Of a DNA stretch of 64,000 nt, positions 8,537-17,186 are shown piece by piece. A program made the position numbers and the translations under genes. The stretch lies in the NCBI RefSeq assembly GCF_017254915.1, contig NZ_JAFKCT010000007.1, forward strand, positions 241,155 to 305,154, written 5' to 3'. The notes under the pieces are model-generated. The model was given only the letters and a program-made list of their open reading frames with translations. It searched no databases and was not told where the DNA came from. This DNA comes from Algoriphagus oliviformis (GTDB lineage Bacteria; Bacteroidota; Bacteroidia; Cytophagales; Cyclobacteriaceae). Each line of letters begins with the position of its first letter. The stretch's first letter is position 1.

Positions 8537-11500
8537 ATGCATTCAAATTTACAAGCATCCAAAATCCTCTGTGCTTCCGCATGTGTGGTCTTTTGGACGG
8601 GATTAGCCAATCCTTCCAGCCTCTTTGCCAAGGGTATGGAGGCAGGCCCGTCAGTAGCGGCTTTGACCGTGGCCCGGGCCTCCATCTCCGGTACGGTGAC
8701 CGATGAGACCGGCGCTCCCATGCCGGGTGCCACCATCCGGGTAAAGGGTACCACCCTCGGTACCGTGACCGACATTGACGGCAAATTTTCCATAGAAGCG
8801 GCAGCTGGCGCGGTGCTGCAGATTTCCTACGTGGGCTACCTACAGCAGGAAGTGACCCTCGGCGGCCAGACCACTATCTCTGTGCAGCTGCTGCCGGACG
8901 CCACCCAGCTGGACGAGTTGGTAGTCGTGGGCTATGGTACCCAAAAGCGCTCCGATGTCACCGGGGCGATTGGCTCGGTCAAGAGCGAGGAGTTTAACAA
9001 AGGGGTGATCACCAATCCGGTGGACCTGCTGCAAGGCAAGATGGCCGGGGTAAACGTCACCTCCACCAGCGGTGAGCCCGGTGCAAACCAGGACGTGATC
9101 ATCAGGGGGATAGGCAGCTTGCGGTCCGGTACGCAGCCACTCTATGTGCTGGACGGCTTTCTCTTGGACAATTCTGACAACGGCATCGCATCCAACCCCC
9201 TCACTTTCCTCAATCCAGACGACATCGAGAGCATAGACGTGCTGAAGGATGCCAGCGCCGCGGCCCTTTACGGATCCCGCGCGTCCAATGGTGTGGTGGT
9301 GATCACCACCAAAAAAGGCAAGGCTGGCACCAGCCAGATGAACTTTTCCGCTTCTACCGCTTGGTCTTCCCTTGCCAACCAGATCGACGTCTTTGGTGCG
9401 GACGAGTTTCGAAGACAGGTCGTGGCGGTAGGCGGAGCCTTGGAGGATTTTGGGGCAAATACCAACTGGCAGGATGAGCTGACCCAGGTGGGCTTTTCCG
9501 AGGACTTCAACTTTTCCATGAGCGGAGCCAACACGGAGAAGTTCTCTTACTTCACTTCCCTGGGCTATCAAAATCAGGAGGGCGTGCTGAAAAACAGCGA
9601 ACTGGAGCGTTTTTCGGGCAAGTTGAACATGAACCAAAAGGCCTTCAACGGCCGGCTGATCGTGGACTACAACCTCACCGCTTCCCACACGGAAAACCTG
9701 CGGCCCAGCATCACCTCCACCATCAGCGACATGCTGTACCTCAATCCCACCATCGCCCCCTATACCAATGGTGAGCCTACCTTGCTCAATACCAATGCGC
9801 TAAACCCGCTGAAGCGCTACGAGCTCTACAGCGACCATGCGGCCAACAACCGTATTTTGGGAACTATCTCTCCTTCCTTTGAGATACTGGATGGACTTAC
9901 CTACAAGCTGAACCTGGGCGTGGACTACTCCAGCACCAACCGGTACCAGCAGTACAAACCTTACACCGAGGTAATCAACGAATCCAACATCTCGGACGGT
10001 ACCCTGGACGTGGGCATCAGCACCAATACCAACCAGCTGGTGGAAAACACCCTGACCTACAACTGGAACAACTACCAGCATAACGTCACTGTCTTGGTGG
10101 GGCATTCTTACCAGAAGTTTCTGGACGAGTACCGCGTGACTTCCGCGAGGGGATTTGCCGACAACAACATCGAGCCCCGCTATCAGGACCACAACAGCAC
10201 CAGCGAGTACCCGACCACCGTCAATTCCTCTGCAGTGAGAAATGAGCTGCAATCCTTCTTTGGCAGGGTGAACTATACCTATGCGGACAAGTACCTGCTC
10301 ACCGCGACGCTGAGGGCAGATGGATCGTCCAAGTTTGGGGAAAACAACAAATACGGGTATTTCCCCTCTTTTGCGTTGGGCTGGAACATGGCCAAGGAAG
10401 ACTTCATGGCGGGTTCTGCTTTTGACAATTTGAAGCTTCGTGCGAGCTGGGGACAGACTGGTAACCAAGAGATTCCTTCCAAGATCACCAAGGCCAGCTA
10501 TTCGGAAGACAGGCTGTCCACCGGTGGGGGAAGCTACAATACCTATCCCATCGATACCGACGCCACTTCCCTGGACGGCTATCCCTATGGCATCGTCTTC
10601 ACCAGATTGGCCAATCCCGACCTGCAGTGGGAGGTCTCTACCCAGATCGACTTTGGGATTGACTTTGCCTTCTTTGAGAATCGCCTAAGCGGTACCCTGG
10701 ACTACTTCAACAAGGTGTCCTCCAACATCCTGCTGGAAGTGGTGCCTGCCGATCCCGTACAGCCTACCTCCACCTACTGGGACAACATCGAGGATATGAA
10801 AATCCACAACAGCGGATTTGAGTTGGCCCTGGACTACAGCAGCCCTAGACAAAATGCCTTCTCCTACAGCATCGGGGGTAACTTCACTGTTATCCAAAAC
10901 GAGGTCAGGGACTCTCCCTACTCGGTGCTGACCACCGGCGCTGCCCAGGGTGCGGGCCAGACCGGCGCTACGATCAACGGCTACATCAATGGCGAGCCCA
11001 TCGGGGCGTTTTACATGCTGCAGTTTGACGGGATAGGGGAAGACGGCCTCAACCGATTCAAGGACATCAACGGAGACGGGCAGGTGCTGGACAACGACCG
11101 CAGCGTGGTCGGAAGCGCCATTCCCAAGTTCATCTACGGCTTCCACATGAACTTCAACTACAAGGCCTTCGACCTGGGCTTCAACTTCAACGGTACCTCG
11201 GGCAACAAGGTGTACAACCACACCGCCATGTCCCTTTTCACCAAAGCCCAACTCTCCAGGTCAAACAACACCACCGACTTTGCGGTGCAGTATCCCGAGG
11301 AGTCCTTCAACAACTCCAACACTGTCTCTACCCGGTTTCTGGAGAGCGGGTCATTCTTTAGGCTAAACAATGCCACGCTGGGCTACAACCTCGATACGGA
11401 CCGCCTGGGCATCAGCAACGCATTCCAGAATATCCGCCTTTCCGTCACGGGACAAAACCTGTTTGTCATCACCGACTACTCTGGCTTTGACCCCGAGGTC

Positions 11501-11602
11501 AACACCGGCTCCACCTCCGCGGGCATCCAGACCTTTGGCATCGACCGCTTTACCTATCCGCGGGCGAGGACTTTCTCGGTCAACCTAAACCTGACCTTCT
11601 AA
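8537..11602 (+). CDS. SusC/RagA-family TonB-dependent receptor without STN domain
   Basis: An outer-membrane receptor of 1021 residues. After a signal peptide (residues 1 to about 33) comes the carboxypeptidase-regulatory-like domain (about 48-125; SGTVTDETGAPMPGATIRVK), the boundary motif LDELVVVGYGTQKRSDVTGA, the plug (about 140-255; IRGIGSLRSGTQPLYVLDG and DASAAALYGSRASNGVVVI), and the barrel ending RARTFSVNLNLTF. There is no STN domain, so unlike the receptor at 309 it should not signal through FecR. It is followed after 40 bases by its SusD. Codons are much richer in G/C at third positions than in the first pair. Substrate unknown. Confidence 0.95.
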   Translation: MHSNLQASKILCASACVVFWTGLANPSSLFAKGMEAGPSVAALTVARASISGTVTDETGAPMPGATIRVKGTTLGTVTDIDGKFSIEAAAGAVLQISYVGYLQQEVTLGGQTTISVQLLPDATQLDELVVVGYGTQKRSDVTGAIGSVKSEEFNKGVITNPVDLLQGKMAGVNVTSTSGEPGANQDVIIRGIGSLRSGTQPLYVLDGFLLDNSDNGIASNPLTFLNPDDIESIDVLKDASAAALYGSRASNGVVVITTKKGKAGTSQMNFSASTAWSSLANQIDVFGADEFRRQVVAVGGALEDFGANTNWQDELTQVGFSEDFNFSMSGANTEKFSYFTSLGYQNQEGVLKNSELERFSGKLNMNQKAFNGRLIVDYNLTASHTENLRPSITSTISDMLYLNPTIAPYTNGEPTLLNTNALNPLKRYELYSDHAANNRILGTISPSFEILDGLTYKLNLGVDYSSTNRYQQYKPYTEVINESNISDGTLDVGISTNTNQLVENTLTYNWNNYQHNVTVLVGHSYQKFLDEYRVTSARGFADNNIEPRYQDHNSTSEYPTTVNSSAVRNELQSFFGRVNYTYADKYLLTATLRADGSSKFGENNKYGYFPSFALGWNMAKEDFMAGSAFDNLKLRASWGQTGNQEIPSKITKASYSEDRLSTGGGSYNTYPIDTDATSLDGYPYGIVFTRLANPDLQWEVSTQIDFGIDFAFFENRLSGTLDYFNKVSSNILLEVVPADPVQPTSTYWDNIEDMKIHNSGFELALDYSSPRQNAFSYSIGGNFTVIQNEVRDSPYSVLTTGAAQGAGQTGATINGYINGEPIGAFYMLQFDGIGEDGLNRFKDINGDGQVLDNDRSVVGSAIPKFIYGFHMNFNYKAFDLGFNFNGTSGNKVYNHTAMSLFTKAQLSRSNNTTDFAVQYPEESFNNSNTVSTRFLESGSFFRLNNATLGYNLDTDRLGISNAFQNIRLSVTGQNLFVITDYSGFDPEVNTGSTSAGIQTFGIDRFTYPRARTFSVNLNLTF

Positions 11603-11642
11603 GCAAGGAGCTGATCAACCAATCATAGAAAACTACAATCAG

Positions 11643-13388
11643 ATGAAAATCAATAAGTTTAACAAAATACTGCCGGTAGCTGCTTTTCTCTGCGCATTTC
11701 TGGCCTGCACCACGCTGGACGAGGAGGTGCTCGACGAGTCCCTGACCGGAACCGGCGAGGCAGAAGTAGTGAGCGGCTCCATCGCGCCCGTCTATGGCTT
11801 GCTCCGGCAGGTATGGATGCACACGGTGAATTTTGGGCTGCAGGAAGTGGCCTCCGACGAGGGCATCCTTCCTTACCGGGGAGGCACGGACTGGTTTGAC
11901 GGAGGGAAGTTTATCGCCGTGCACCAGCACCTGATGACCCCTGGAAACAGCCTGGTGGGTGACGCCTGGACCTACATTACCCTAACCCTCTCGCGAGCGG
12001 TGCTGGCGGAAGAGCGCCTGCGTCTGGAGCTGGAAAACGGCAACTCCGCCGCCCAAGGCCCCCTCAACGAGATGATCGCCATGAAAGCCTACCTCAACAT
12101 GCTCGCTCTGGACAACTGGGGCTTGGTCTTCAAAAAAGACGCTTCCAGCGACATGTCGGAGATCCTTCGGGGTCAAGAGGCGGTCTCCTACCTGGAGGGA
12201 GAGCTGCTCTCCGTGGTGGACCTCATTCCCGCAGACAAGGGAGCGGGCAGGCTCAACCGCTATGCGGTGGATGCCCTGCTGGCTCGGCTGTATCTGAACG
12301 CCGCGGTGTATCGCGATCCCTATGGCACCCCGCAGTTTAGCGCTGCCGATATGGACAAGGTGATCCTTTACACAGACAAGGTCATCAATGGCCCGTATGC
12401 CCTTTCTCCGGAGTACTTTGACATCTTCAGCGATGACAACGACACCAACTCGGAGATCATTTTTTCCCTTGACCAGAGAGGCGTACTACAGACCGAGCAC
12501 AGCCGATGGGCCTATTGGTCTATCTCCGGCGACTTGGTGCCAAGACCTGAGTTTCCAAGTACCCGCGGTACGGACGCGGTGGCGGCCACTCCGGATTTTT
12601 ACCAGACTTGGGTGGATGCCTACGGCAATGTGGATCCAGCCAAGGCGGATGCCCGCTTTTTCAAGGAAAACACCGTCATCCCAGAGCATCTGAAGGATCT
12701 GACCGGAGTCAATCCCACCAATGACGCCGACCACTACTACTGCGTGCTGGCGACCGAGTTTGAAATCGACCGGGGGATCCTCAGAAACGTGATCTGGGGG
12801 CCGAGAAAGGACGGCAGCGGCAACATCATGAAGTGCGAAGACGGCATGGTCAGAATCTATCCGGTGGTCAACCGCAGAAGCAGCGGGGCAAACATCCGCT
12901 ACGTGGACCACACGCTGAAAGTGGACTTCAGCACCGAGGGCAGCCTGCACAATGCCGGATACCGCTTTTCCAAGTACCAGTTTAGCCACACGGCTCCGGA
13001 CTGCTGCAACTTTAGCAGCGTGGACCTGGTGCTGATCCGCCTCGGCGAGATCTACCTGATGCGTGCGGAAGCCAAGCTGAGAAAAGGCGACGTGGCGGGA
13101 GCTCTGGCCGATGTGAACAAGCTGAGAACTTCCAGAAATGCCCGACCGGCACAGACTCCGGCGCCTTTGGGCAGCCTGGATCTGGACATCCTGTTCCGGG
13201 AAAGCGGCTTTGAGCTGTACTGGGAAGGACACCGTAGAGTTTACCAGATCCGCTACGGCAAGTACGAGGACTCCTGGACGGAAAAGACCGACTCCGACGT
13301 AAACAAAAGATTGTTCCCGATTCCGCAAAAAGCGATGGACGGCGCGTCCAGCGAAGCAGGATTTTTGGAGCAGAACCCCGGCTACTAA
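11643..13388 (+). CDS. SusD/RagB-family surface lipoprotein
   Basis: A 581-residue partner of the SusC at 8537. The N terminus MKINKFNKILPVAAFLCAFLAC ends in a lipobox (FLAC), so the mature protein should be lipidated at Cys22. The C-terminal SusD block is present (LVLIRLGEIYLMRAEAKLRK, then FELYWEGHRRVYQIR) and the end has FPIPQKAMD. The N-terminal helical region contains DASSDMSEI and a TPR-like arrangement. It is cotranscribed with the receptor (40-base gap) and followed by a strong terminator at 13411. Ligand unknown. Confidence 0.93.
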   Translation: MKINKFNKILPVAAFLCAFLACTTLDEEVLDESLTGTGEAEVVSGSIAPVYGLLRQVWMHTVNFGLQEVASDEGILPYRGGTDWFDGGKFIAVHQHLMTPGNSLVGDAWTYITLTLSRAVLAEERLRLELENGNSAAQGPLNEMIAMKAYLNMLALDNWGLVFKKDASSDMSEILRGQEAVSYLEGELLSVVDLIPADKGAGRLNRYAVDALLARLYLNAAVYRDPYGTPQFSAADMDKVILYTDKVINGPYALSPEYFDIFSDDNDTNSEIIFSLDQRGVLQTEHSRWAYWSISGDLVPRPEFPSTRGTDAVAATPDFYQTWVDAYGNVDPAKADARFFKENTVIPEHLKDLTGVNPTNDADHYYCVLATEFEIDRGILRNVIWGPRKDGSGNIMKCEDGMVRIYPVVNRRSSGANIRYVDHTLKVDFSTEGSLHNAGYRFSKYQFSHTAPDCCNFSSVDLVLIRLGEIYLMRAEAKLRKGDVAGALADVNKLRTSRNARPAQTPAPLGSLDLDILFRESGFELYWEGHRRVYQIRYGKYEDSWTEKTDSDVNKRLFPIPQKAMDGASSEAGFLEQNPGY

Positions 13389-13410
13389 GAGCTGAGTCGC
13401 CTGTATAGGC

Positions 13411-13446
13411 AAAAGCCGGTGAGCACGACGCTCACCGGCTTTTTTG
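13411..13446 (+). terminator. Strong intrinsic terminator after the second susCD pair
   Basis: AAAAGCCGGTGAGC pairs with GCTCACCGGCTTTT around the loop ACGAC/ACG, followed by a T run into 13446. It lies 22 bases after the SusD stop. Confidence 0.88.
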
Positions 13447-13512
13447 TTGCTGTTGTTTTTGGGAGGGGGAAAAGGGAAAACGAAGGTAATGCCTTGGGCT
13501 TCTGAGAAAGGA

Positions 13513-13761
13513 TCAGCTGGTAGTCAGCTCCAGCAGGTGCTGCTTGCTGTACTCAAGGTAGTCCTCGCAAGCTGTGCTCGCGCTTTCCCAGCCGCCGGGA
13601 TTTTGGTTTTCAAGCAGCCAGCGGTGCTCCATCCGGTATAGGTCAAAAAACTCGTTGATGTGGTCGGCTTCCGTGAGCGGGGCAGAGGCGCCGTCCCACT
13701 GGCTTGGCAGGTGACAGGAAGGCTGAAAAGCCGCTGCGGTGGGATTCAATACAAAGTGCAT
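13513..13761 (-). CDS. Small hypothetical protein (82 aa), possibly a gene remnant
   Basis: The minus-strand frame from the ATG at 13761 gives 82 residues starting MHFVLNPTAAAF, with the acidic/aromatic stretch TEADHINEFFDLYRMEHRW and the C terminus YLEYSKQHLLELTTS. The frame stays open upstream to 13854, and element copy B starts at 13889. I do not recognise the family. There is no signal peptide or membrane segment. The second half reads like a real helical protein, the first half less so, so it could be a truncated 3' end of an older gene. Confidence 0.35.
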   Translation of the reverse strand: MHFVLNPTAAAFQPSCHLPSQWDGASAPLTEADHINEFFDLYRMEHRWLLENQNPGGWESASTACEDYLEYSKQHLLELTTS

Positions 13762-13888
13762 GGGATTGGTGGTTTGAAGTGTCTTTGATCCGATGGTGGT
13801 GCCAAAGGGAAGGGCGGGCCGAGGCGTTAATTCTGGTTTTTTGACCCAAGCCAAGCAGGTCTTCCTTTGATATTGGAGGTTACTTTTT

Positions 13889-14049
13889 ATGATTATCCGC
13901 TTTTATGCCAGAAGGTAGCCGTGACAATCCGAAAGAACGGCAATACTGGGGCTTTGCCCTACTTCGGTCTTCGGTCTTCCAGCCTGTCTGCTCAGGCAGG
14001 CCCGATTGAAGAATCAAAATCGCTTACTGGTAAGATTCCGGATAATCAT
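13889..14049 (+). mobile_element. MITE-like element, copy B (161 bp), overlapping the phospholipase 3' end
   Basis: It starts ATGATTATCCGC and ends CCGGATAATCAT (one mismatch to the perfect inverted repeat). It shares with copy C the blocks CTTTTATGCCAG, CAATCCGAAAGAACG, GGGGCTTTGCCCTACTTCGG, CCCGATT and CGCTTACTGG. The interior carries AGCCTGTCTGCTCAGGCAGG, one arm of the palindrome of copy A. Its right end runs into the PI-PLC-like gene, whose stop lies inside the element. Confidence 0.75.
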
Positions 14050-15138
14050 GTTGTTTTTCACCAAAACAGGGTTGGGTCTTTCATAGCCGCCCTCCCCGAA
14101 ATCGACCCGATAGGAAGATTCGAAGAAAGTGGAAGGCTGGTAATAGTCCGTGGAAATCACCTGCGCGCCGGAGGCCTTGGCCTTTTCAAAGGTTCCGTAA
14201 TCCTCGGCTCGCGCCTCTTTGGTGTCGGAGTCGGCGCGGGTTCGGATCAGGTAGCCTTTCCCGACCAAATCCCTGATGTATTCCTCGTCTTTCACCGCGT
14301 TGTTGATGATGCGAAATCCAGCGTTGGGGTTTCCTTCTTTTTTGTTGACAAAAAGCACGGCATCCCGCAGGTCTGGCTTGGCGCTGAGGTAGCGCTCGGT
14401 CTTTTCCTCGTTTTCGTCCAGTACAAAAAGAAACCTGCCCCTAACCTCGTCCAGGCTCGGCCAGTTTCCAGCCAGCACCGCGGCTTCCAGACTGGCAAAC
14501 TCACCCCGAACCAGATCGGGCGTGATCAGCTTATCCATGCCGAGATGGGTTCGGATCTCCAGGTCTATGCTGTCCAGGGCCGAGGCAGTGAAGGGCAGCG
14601 TGGAGCGCGTGCCAGGGACTTGGCTGTCTTTGGCGTTGATCAGAACGAAGATCGGGGTGTGGTCGGGCTGCGCGTCGCTCCATTTTTTCAGCGCTGCCAG
14701 CGCATCCGCAAAGAGCAGGTAGTGCGACTGAAAGTCCAAGTCCTGCACGTGAAAGAGCTTCAGCCCGGCTTTGGCAAGTGCGTCGCTGGGATCGTAGTCG
14801 GGAAGCTTCCCACCGGCGCTTTGGATGATTTCCAGGCCTTTGGGATTGGAGTAGCGGCCTCCCTGTGGATCGTGGAATACGTCCAGCTCGAGATTCCTGA
14901 GCCCCAGGTCTAGTTGGGATTCCAAGGGAATGTGGGCGTAGGCGAGGCTTTGCGAGGCGGCGGGGTTGATTTTGGACAGGTAGTCGAGCAGCTCTGGCGC
15001 CATCTGGCTCTTGTAGCTGTTGTGGCTTCCGATGACTTGGATCTGGTTGAGTTTGAGGTCTTGGGCGGAAAGCGACAGTGGGCTGGCCAGGCAAAGGGCC
15101 AAGATTGCCAAGGATAGGGTGGTTTTCATGGTAGGCAT
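14014..15138 (-). CDS. Secreted PI-PLC-like, calcium-dependent phosphodiesterase
   Basis: A 374-residue secreted protein with signal peptide (MKTTLSLAILALCLASPLSLSAQ). The motif VIGSHNSYK puts a catalytic-type His at 39, and LELDVFHD gives a second at 89, the arrangement of the calcium-dependent phosphoinositide phospholipase C family (PI-PLC-X-like TIM barrel). The expected reaction is cleavage of a phosphodiester in phosphatidylinositol or related lipids; the true substrate is unproven. Translation may start at the fourth codon (15129). The last residues MIIRNLTSKRF are encoded by repeat element B and are probably not ancestral; the original end was likely near NPVLVKNN. It is divergent from the GDPD/phosphatase fusion at 15369. 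Confidence 0.85.
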   Translation of the reverse strand: MPTMKTTLSLAILALCLASPLSLSAQDLKLNQIQVIGSHNSYKSQMAPELLDYLSKINPAASQSLAYAHIPLESQLDLGLRNLELDVFHDPQGGRYSNPKGLEIIQSAGGKLPDYDPSDALAKAGLKLFHVQDLDFQSHYLLFADALAALKKWSDAQPDHTPIFVLINAKDSQVPGTRSTLPFTASALDSIDLEIRTHLGMDKLITPDLVRGEFASLEAAVLAGNWPSLDEVRGRFLFVLDENEEKTERYLSAKPDLRDAVLFVNKKEGNPNAGFRIINNAVKDEEYIRDLVGKGYLIRTRADSDTKEARAEDYGTFEKAKASGAQVISTDYYQPSTFFESSYRVDFGEGGYERPNPVLVKNNMIIRNLTSKRF

Positions 15139-15368
15139 ATTGCTGGGTAATTTCCGTCTTTTTTGGGGCCAATCCGGAAATCCTTTGTCACCTTTCTGTT
15201 ACGATTTGAAAAAGGAGGCGGCATGGGATGGTGGGGTAAGTGGCTTGTTTTTAGCCGGTTTTGAAAAGTGAGGGGTAAAGGCAAAGCCGGGCTTTATGAA
15301 TATGTTAAGCCTCCACTTTCGAAGGGGAAAAGTGCTTCCAAATATTCCGGAATGGCCTATTTTTAGGC

Positions 15369-17186
15369 ATGCAAAGATTCTTTTACAGCCTTTTGGCGCT
15401 GGTGCTGCTTTTGCCCTTTCAGGTTTTCGCGCAGCGATCCCAAGCCTTCCAGATCCATTCCCACAACGACTACCTGCAGACGGTGCCCTTTTGGACAGCC
15501 TACGCCGCCGGCGCCTCCTCCATCGAGGTGGACCTGATCCTGAAAGACGGGCAACTGATGGCTGCCCACGAGGCGGAGAGCATTGATCCCAAGCGGACGA
15601 TCGGGAGCCTGTACCTGGATCCCATTGCCGAGGGGGTGAAGACCGGGCTGGTGTCCACGGCACAGTTTCATCTGCTGGTGGACCTGAAGACCGAGGCCTA
15701 CTCCACCCTGGAAGTGCTGCTGAAAAGCATGGAGGACTACCGCGACGTACTTTTTGGCGCCGCCAATCCCCATGGCCTGAAGCTGATCATCTCCGGAAAC
15801 CGGCCCAAGCCTAGCGACTATGGCAACTATCCGGAGTACATTTTTTTCGACTACCAAAGCAAGGAGCTGGGCAAGGAACTGCCTTGGAGCAAGATCGGGA
15901 TGGTGAGCCTGAGCTTTCGGCAGTTTTCCGTTTGGAATGGAAAAGGGAGAATGGTGGAGGACGAGCGGAAAAGCTTGCAGGATTTCATAGACTTGGTCCA
16001 CAGCTTCGACCGACCGGTGCGGTTTTGGGGCTCGCCGGACAGCAAGTCGGCCTGGAAGGCATTCCACGAGATGGGCGAGGACTACATCAATACCGACCGC
16101 CCCATGGAAGCTGCCGACTACCTGTCCCAGCTTCCGGAGAACGTTTACCAAAACAACAGCGTCCATGAAGTCTATCCCGCGCGGTTTGCCGGGGATGGGG
16201 CGGATGTGCCCGTGAAAAACGTCATCCTGATGATCGGGGACGGCAATGGCCTAGCGCAGATTTCTTCGGCGCTTTTCACCAACGGCAACCAGCTCAACCT
16301 GACCCAGCTGAAAAACATGGGCCTGGTCAAGACCCAAGCCGCAGATGACTTTACCACCGACTCCGCAGCGGGTGCCACCGCCTACGCCAGCGGCGAGAAA
16401 ACCAACAACCGCGCAATTGGCGTTGACCCTGAAGGAAATGCCCTGGAAAACCTTCCAGATCTATTGGATGGCTTTGGCTTTTCCAGCGGGATTGTCACCA
16501 CGGATCAGCTGACCGGCGCTACGCCAGCCTCCTTCTACGCCCATCATCCCGAGCGGGACGACGCAGAGCAGATCGCCGCCTACCTGCCCAAGAGCAAGCT
16601 GGACTTGTTCATTGGCGGGGGAGGGGACAGGTTTGGTGCTCAGTTGGGCGATTTGCAGCAGGCGGGATTTGAGCTGGTTGATGGATTTGGCTCCTGGGAA
16701 GCCGGTCGGGTCGGCTATTTTGTCGCGCCGGGATCGCTGCCGAAGGTGCTCGACGGCAGGGGAGATTACCTCCTAGAGGCCACCTCTTCTGCTTTGGGAT
16801 TTTTGGAGAAAAAGGGTGTCCCCTTCTTCCTGATGGTGGAGGCCGCCAACATCGACTCAGGCGGCCATGAAAACAGCACCGGAATGATCGTGACGGAGAT
16901 GCTGGACTTTGACCGGGTGATAGGCAGGGTGCTGCGGTTTGCCGATGAGCATCCGGGCACGCTGGTGATTGTCACTGCCGACCACGAGACTGGAGGCGTT
17001 TCGATTCCTCAAGGCGATATAGAGTCAAATACCGTCGAGCTGGCCTTCCACAGCGATGACCACACGGGAATTCTGGTGCCGATCTTTGCCTATGGCGCCC
17101 ATTCCGGCGACTTTCGGGGCGTATACGAAAACACGGCCGTGTTTCACAAAATCATGGAGTTGGTGCGGAAGTACTATCGGGACTAG
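15369..17186 (+). CDS. Two-domain secreted phosphatase: GDPD/PI-PLC-like barrel fused to alkaline phosphatase
   Basis: A protein of 605 residues with a signal peptide (1-21). Residues about 26-275 form a glycerophosphodiester-phosphodiesterase-like barrel (HSHNDYLQ at 30-37, SIEVDLILKDGQLMAAHE at 51-68). From about 287 an alkaline phosphatase domain follows: VILMIGDGNG (metal Asp), TTDSAAGATAYASG with nucleophile Ser332, EAANIDSGGHE, and TADHETGG. The combination would release a phosphomonoester and then free phosphate. It diverges from the PI-PLC-like gene at 14014-15138, suggesting a joint phosphate or phospholipid scavenging locus. Its 3' end overlaps the convergent OmpA gene by 35 bases. 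Confidence 0.92.
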   Translation: MQRFFYSLLALVLLLPFQVFAQRSQAFQIHSHNDYLQTVPFWTAYAAGASSIEVDLILKDGQLMAAHEAESIDPKRTIGSLYLDPIAEGVKTGLVSTAQFHLLVDLKTEAYSTLEVLLKSMEDYRDVLFGAANPHGLKLIISGNRPKPSDYGNYPEYIFFDYQSKELGKELPWSKIGMVSLSFRQFSVWNGKGRMVEDERKSLQDFIDLVHSFDRPVRFWGSPDSKSAWKAFHEMGEDYINTDRPMEAADYLSQLPENVYQNNSVHEVYPARFAGDGADVPVKNVILMIGDGNGLAQISSALFTNGNQLNLTQLKNMGLVKTQAADDFTTDSAAGATAYASGEKTNNRAIGVDPEGNALENLPDLLDGFGFSSGIVTTDQLTGATPASFYAHHPERDDAEQIAAYLPKSKLDLFIGGGGDRFGAQLGDLQQAGFELVDGFGSWEAGRVGYFVAPGSLPKVLDGRGDYLLEATSSALGFLEKKGVPFFLMVEAANIDSGGHENSTGMIVTEMLDFDRVIGRVLRFADEHPGTLVIVTADHETGGVSIPQGDIESNTVELAFHSDDHTGILVPIFAYGAHSGDFRGVYENTAVFHKIMELVRKYYRD

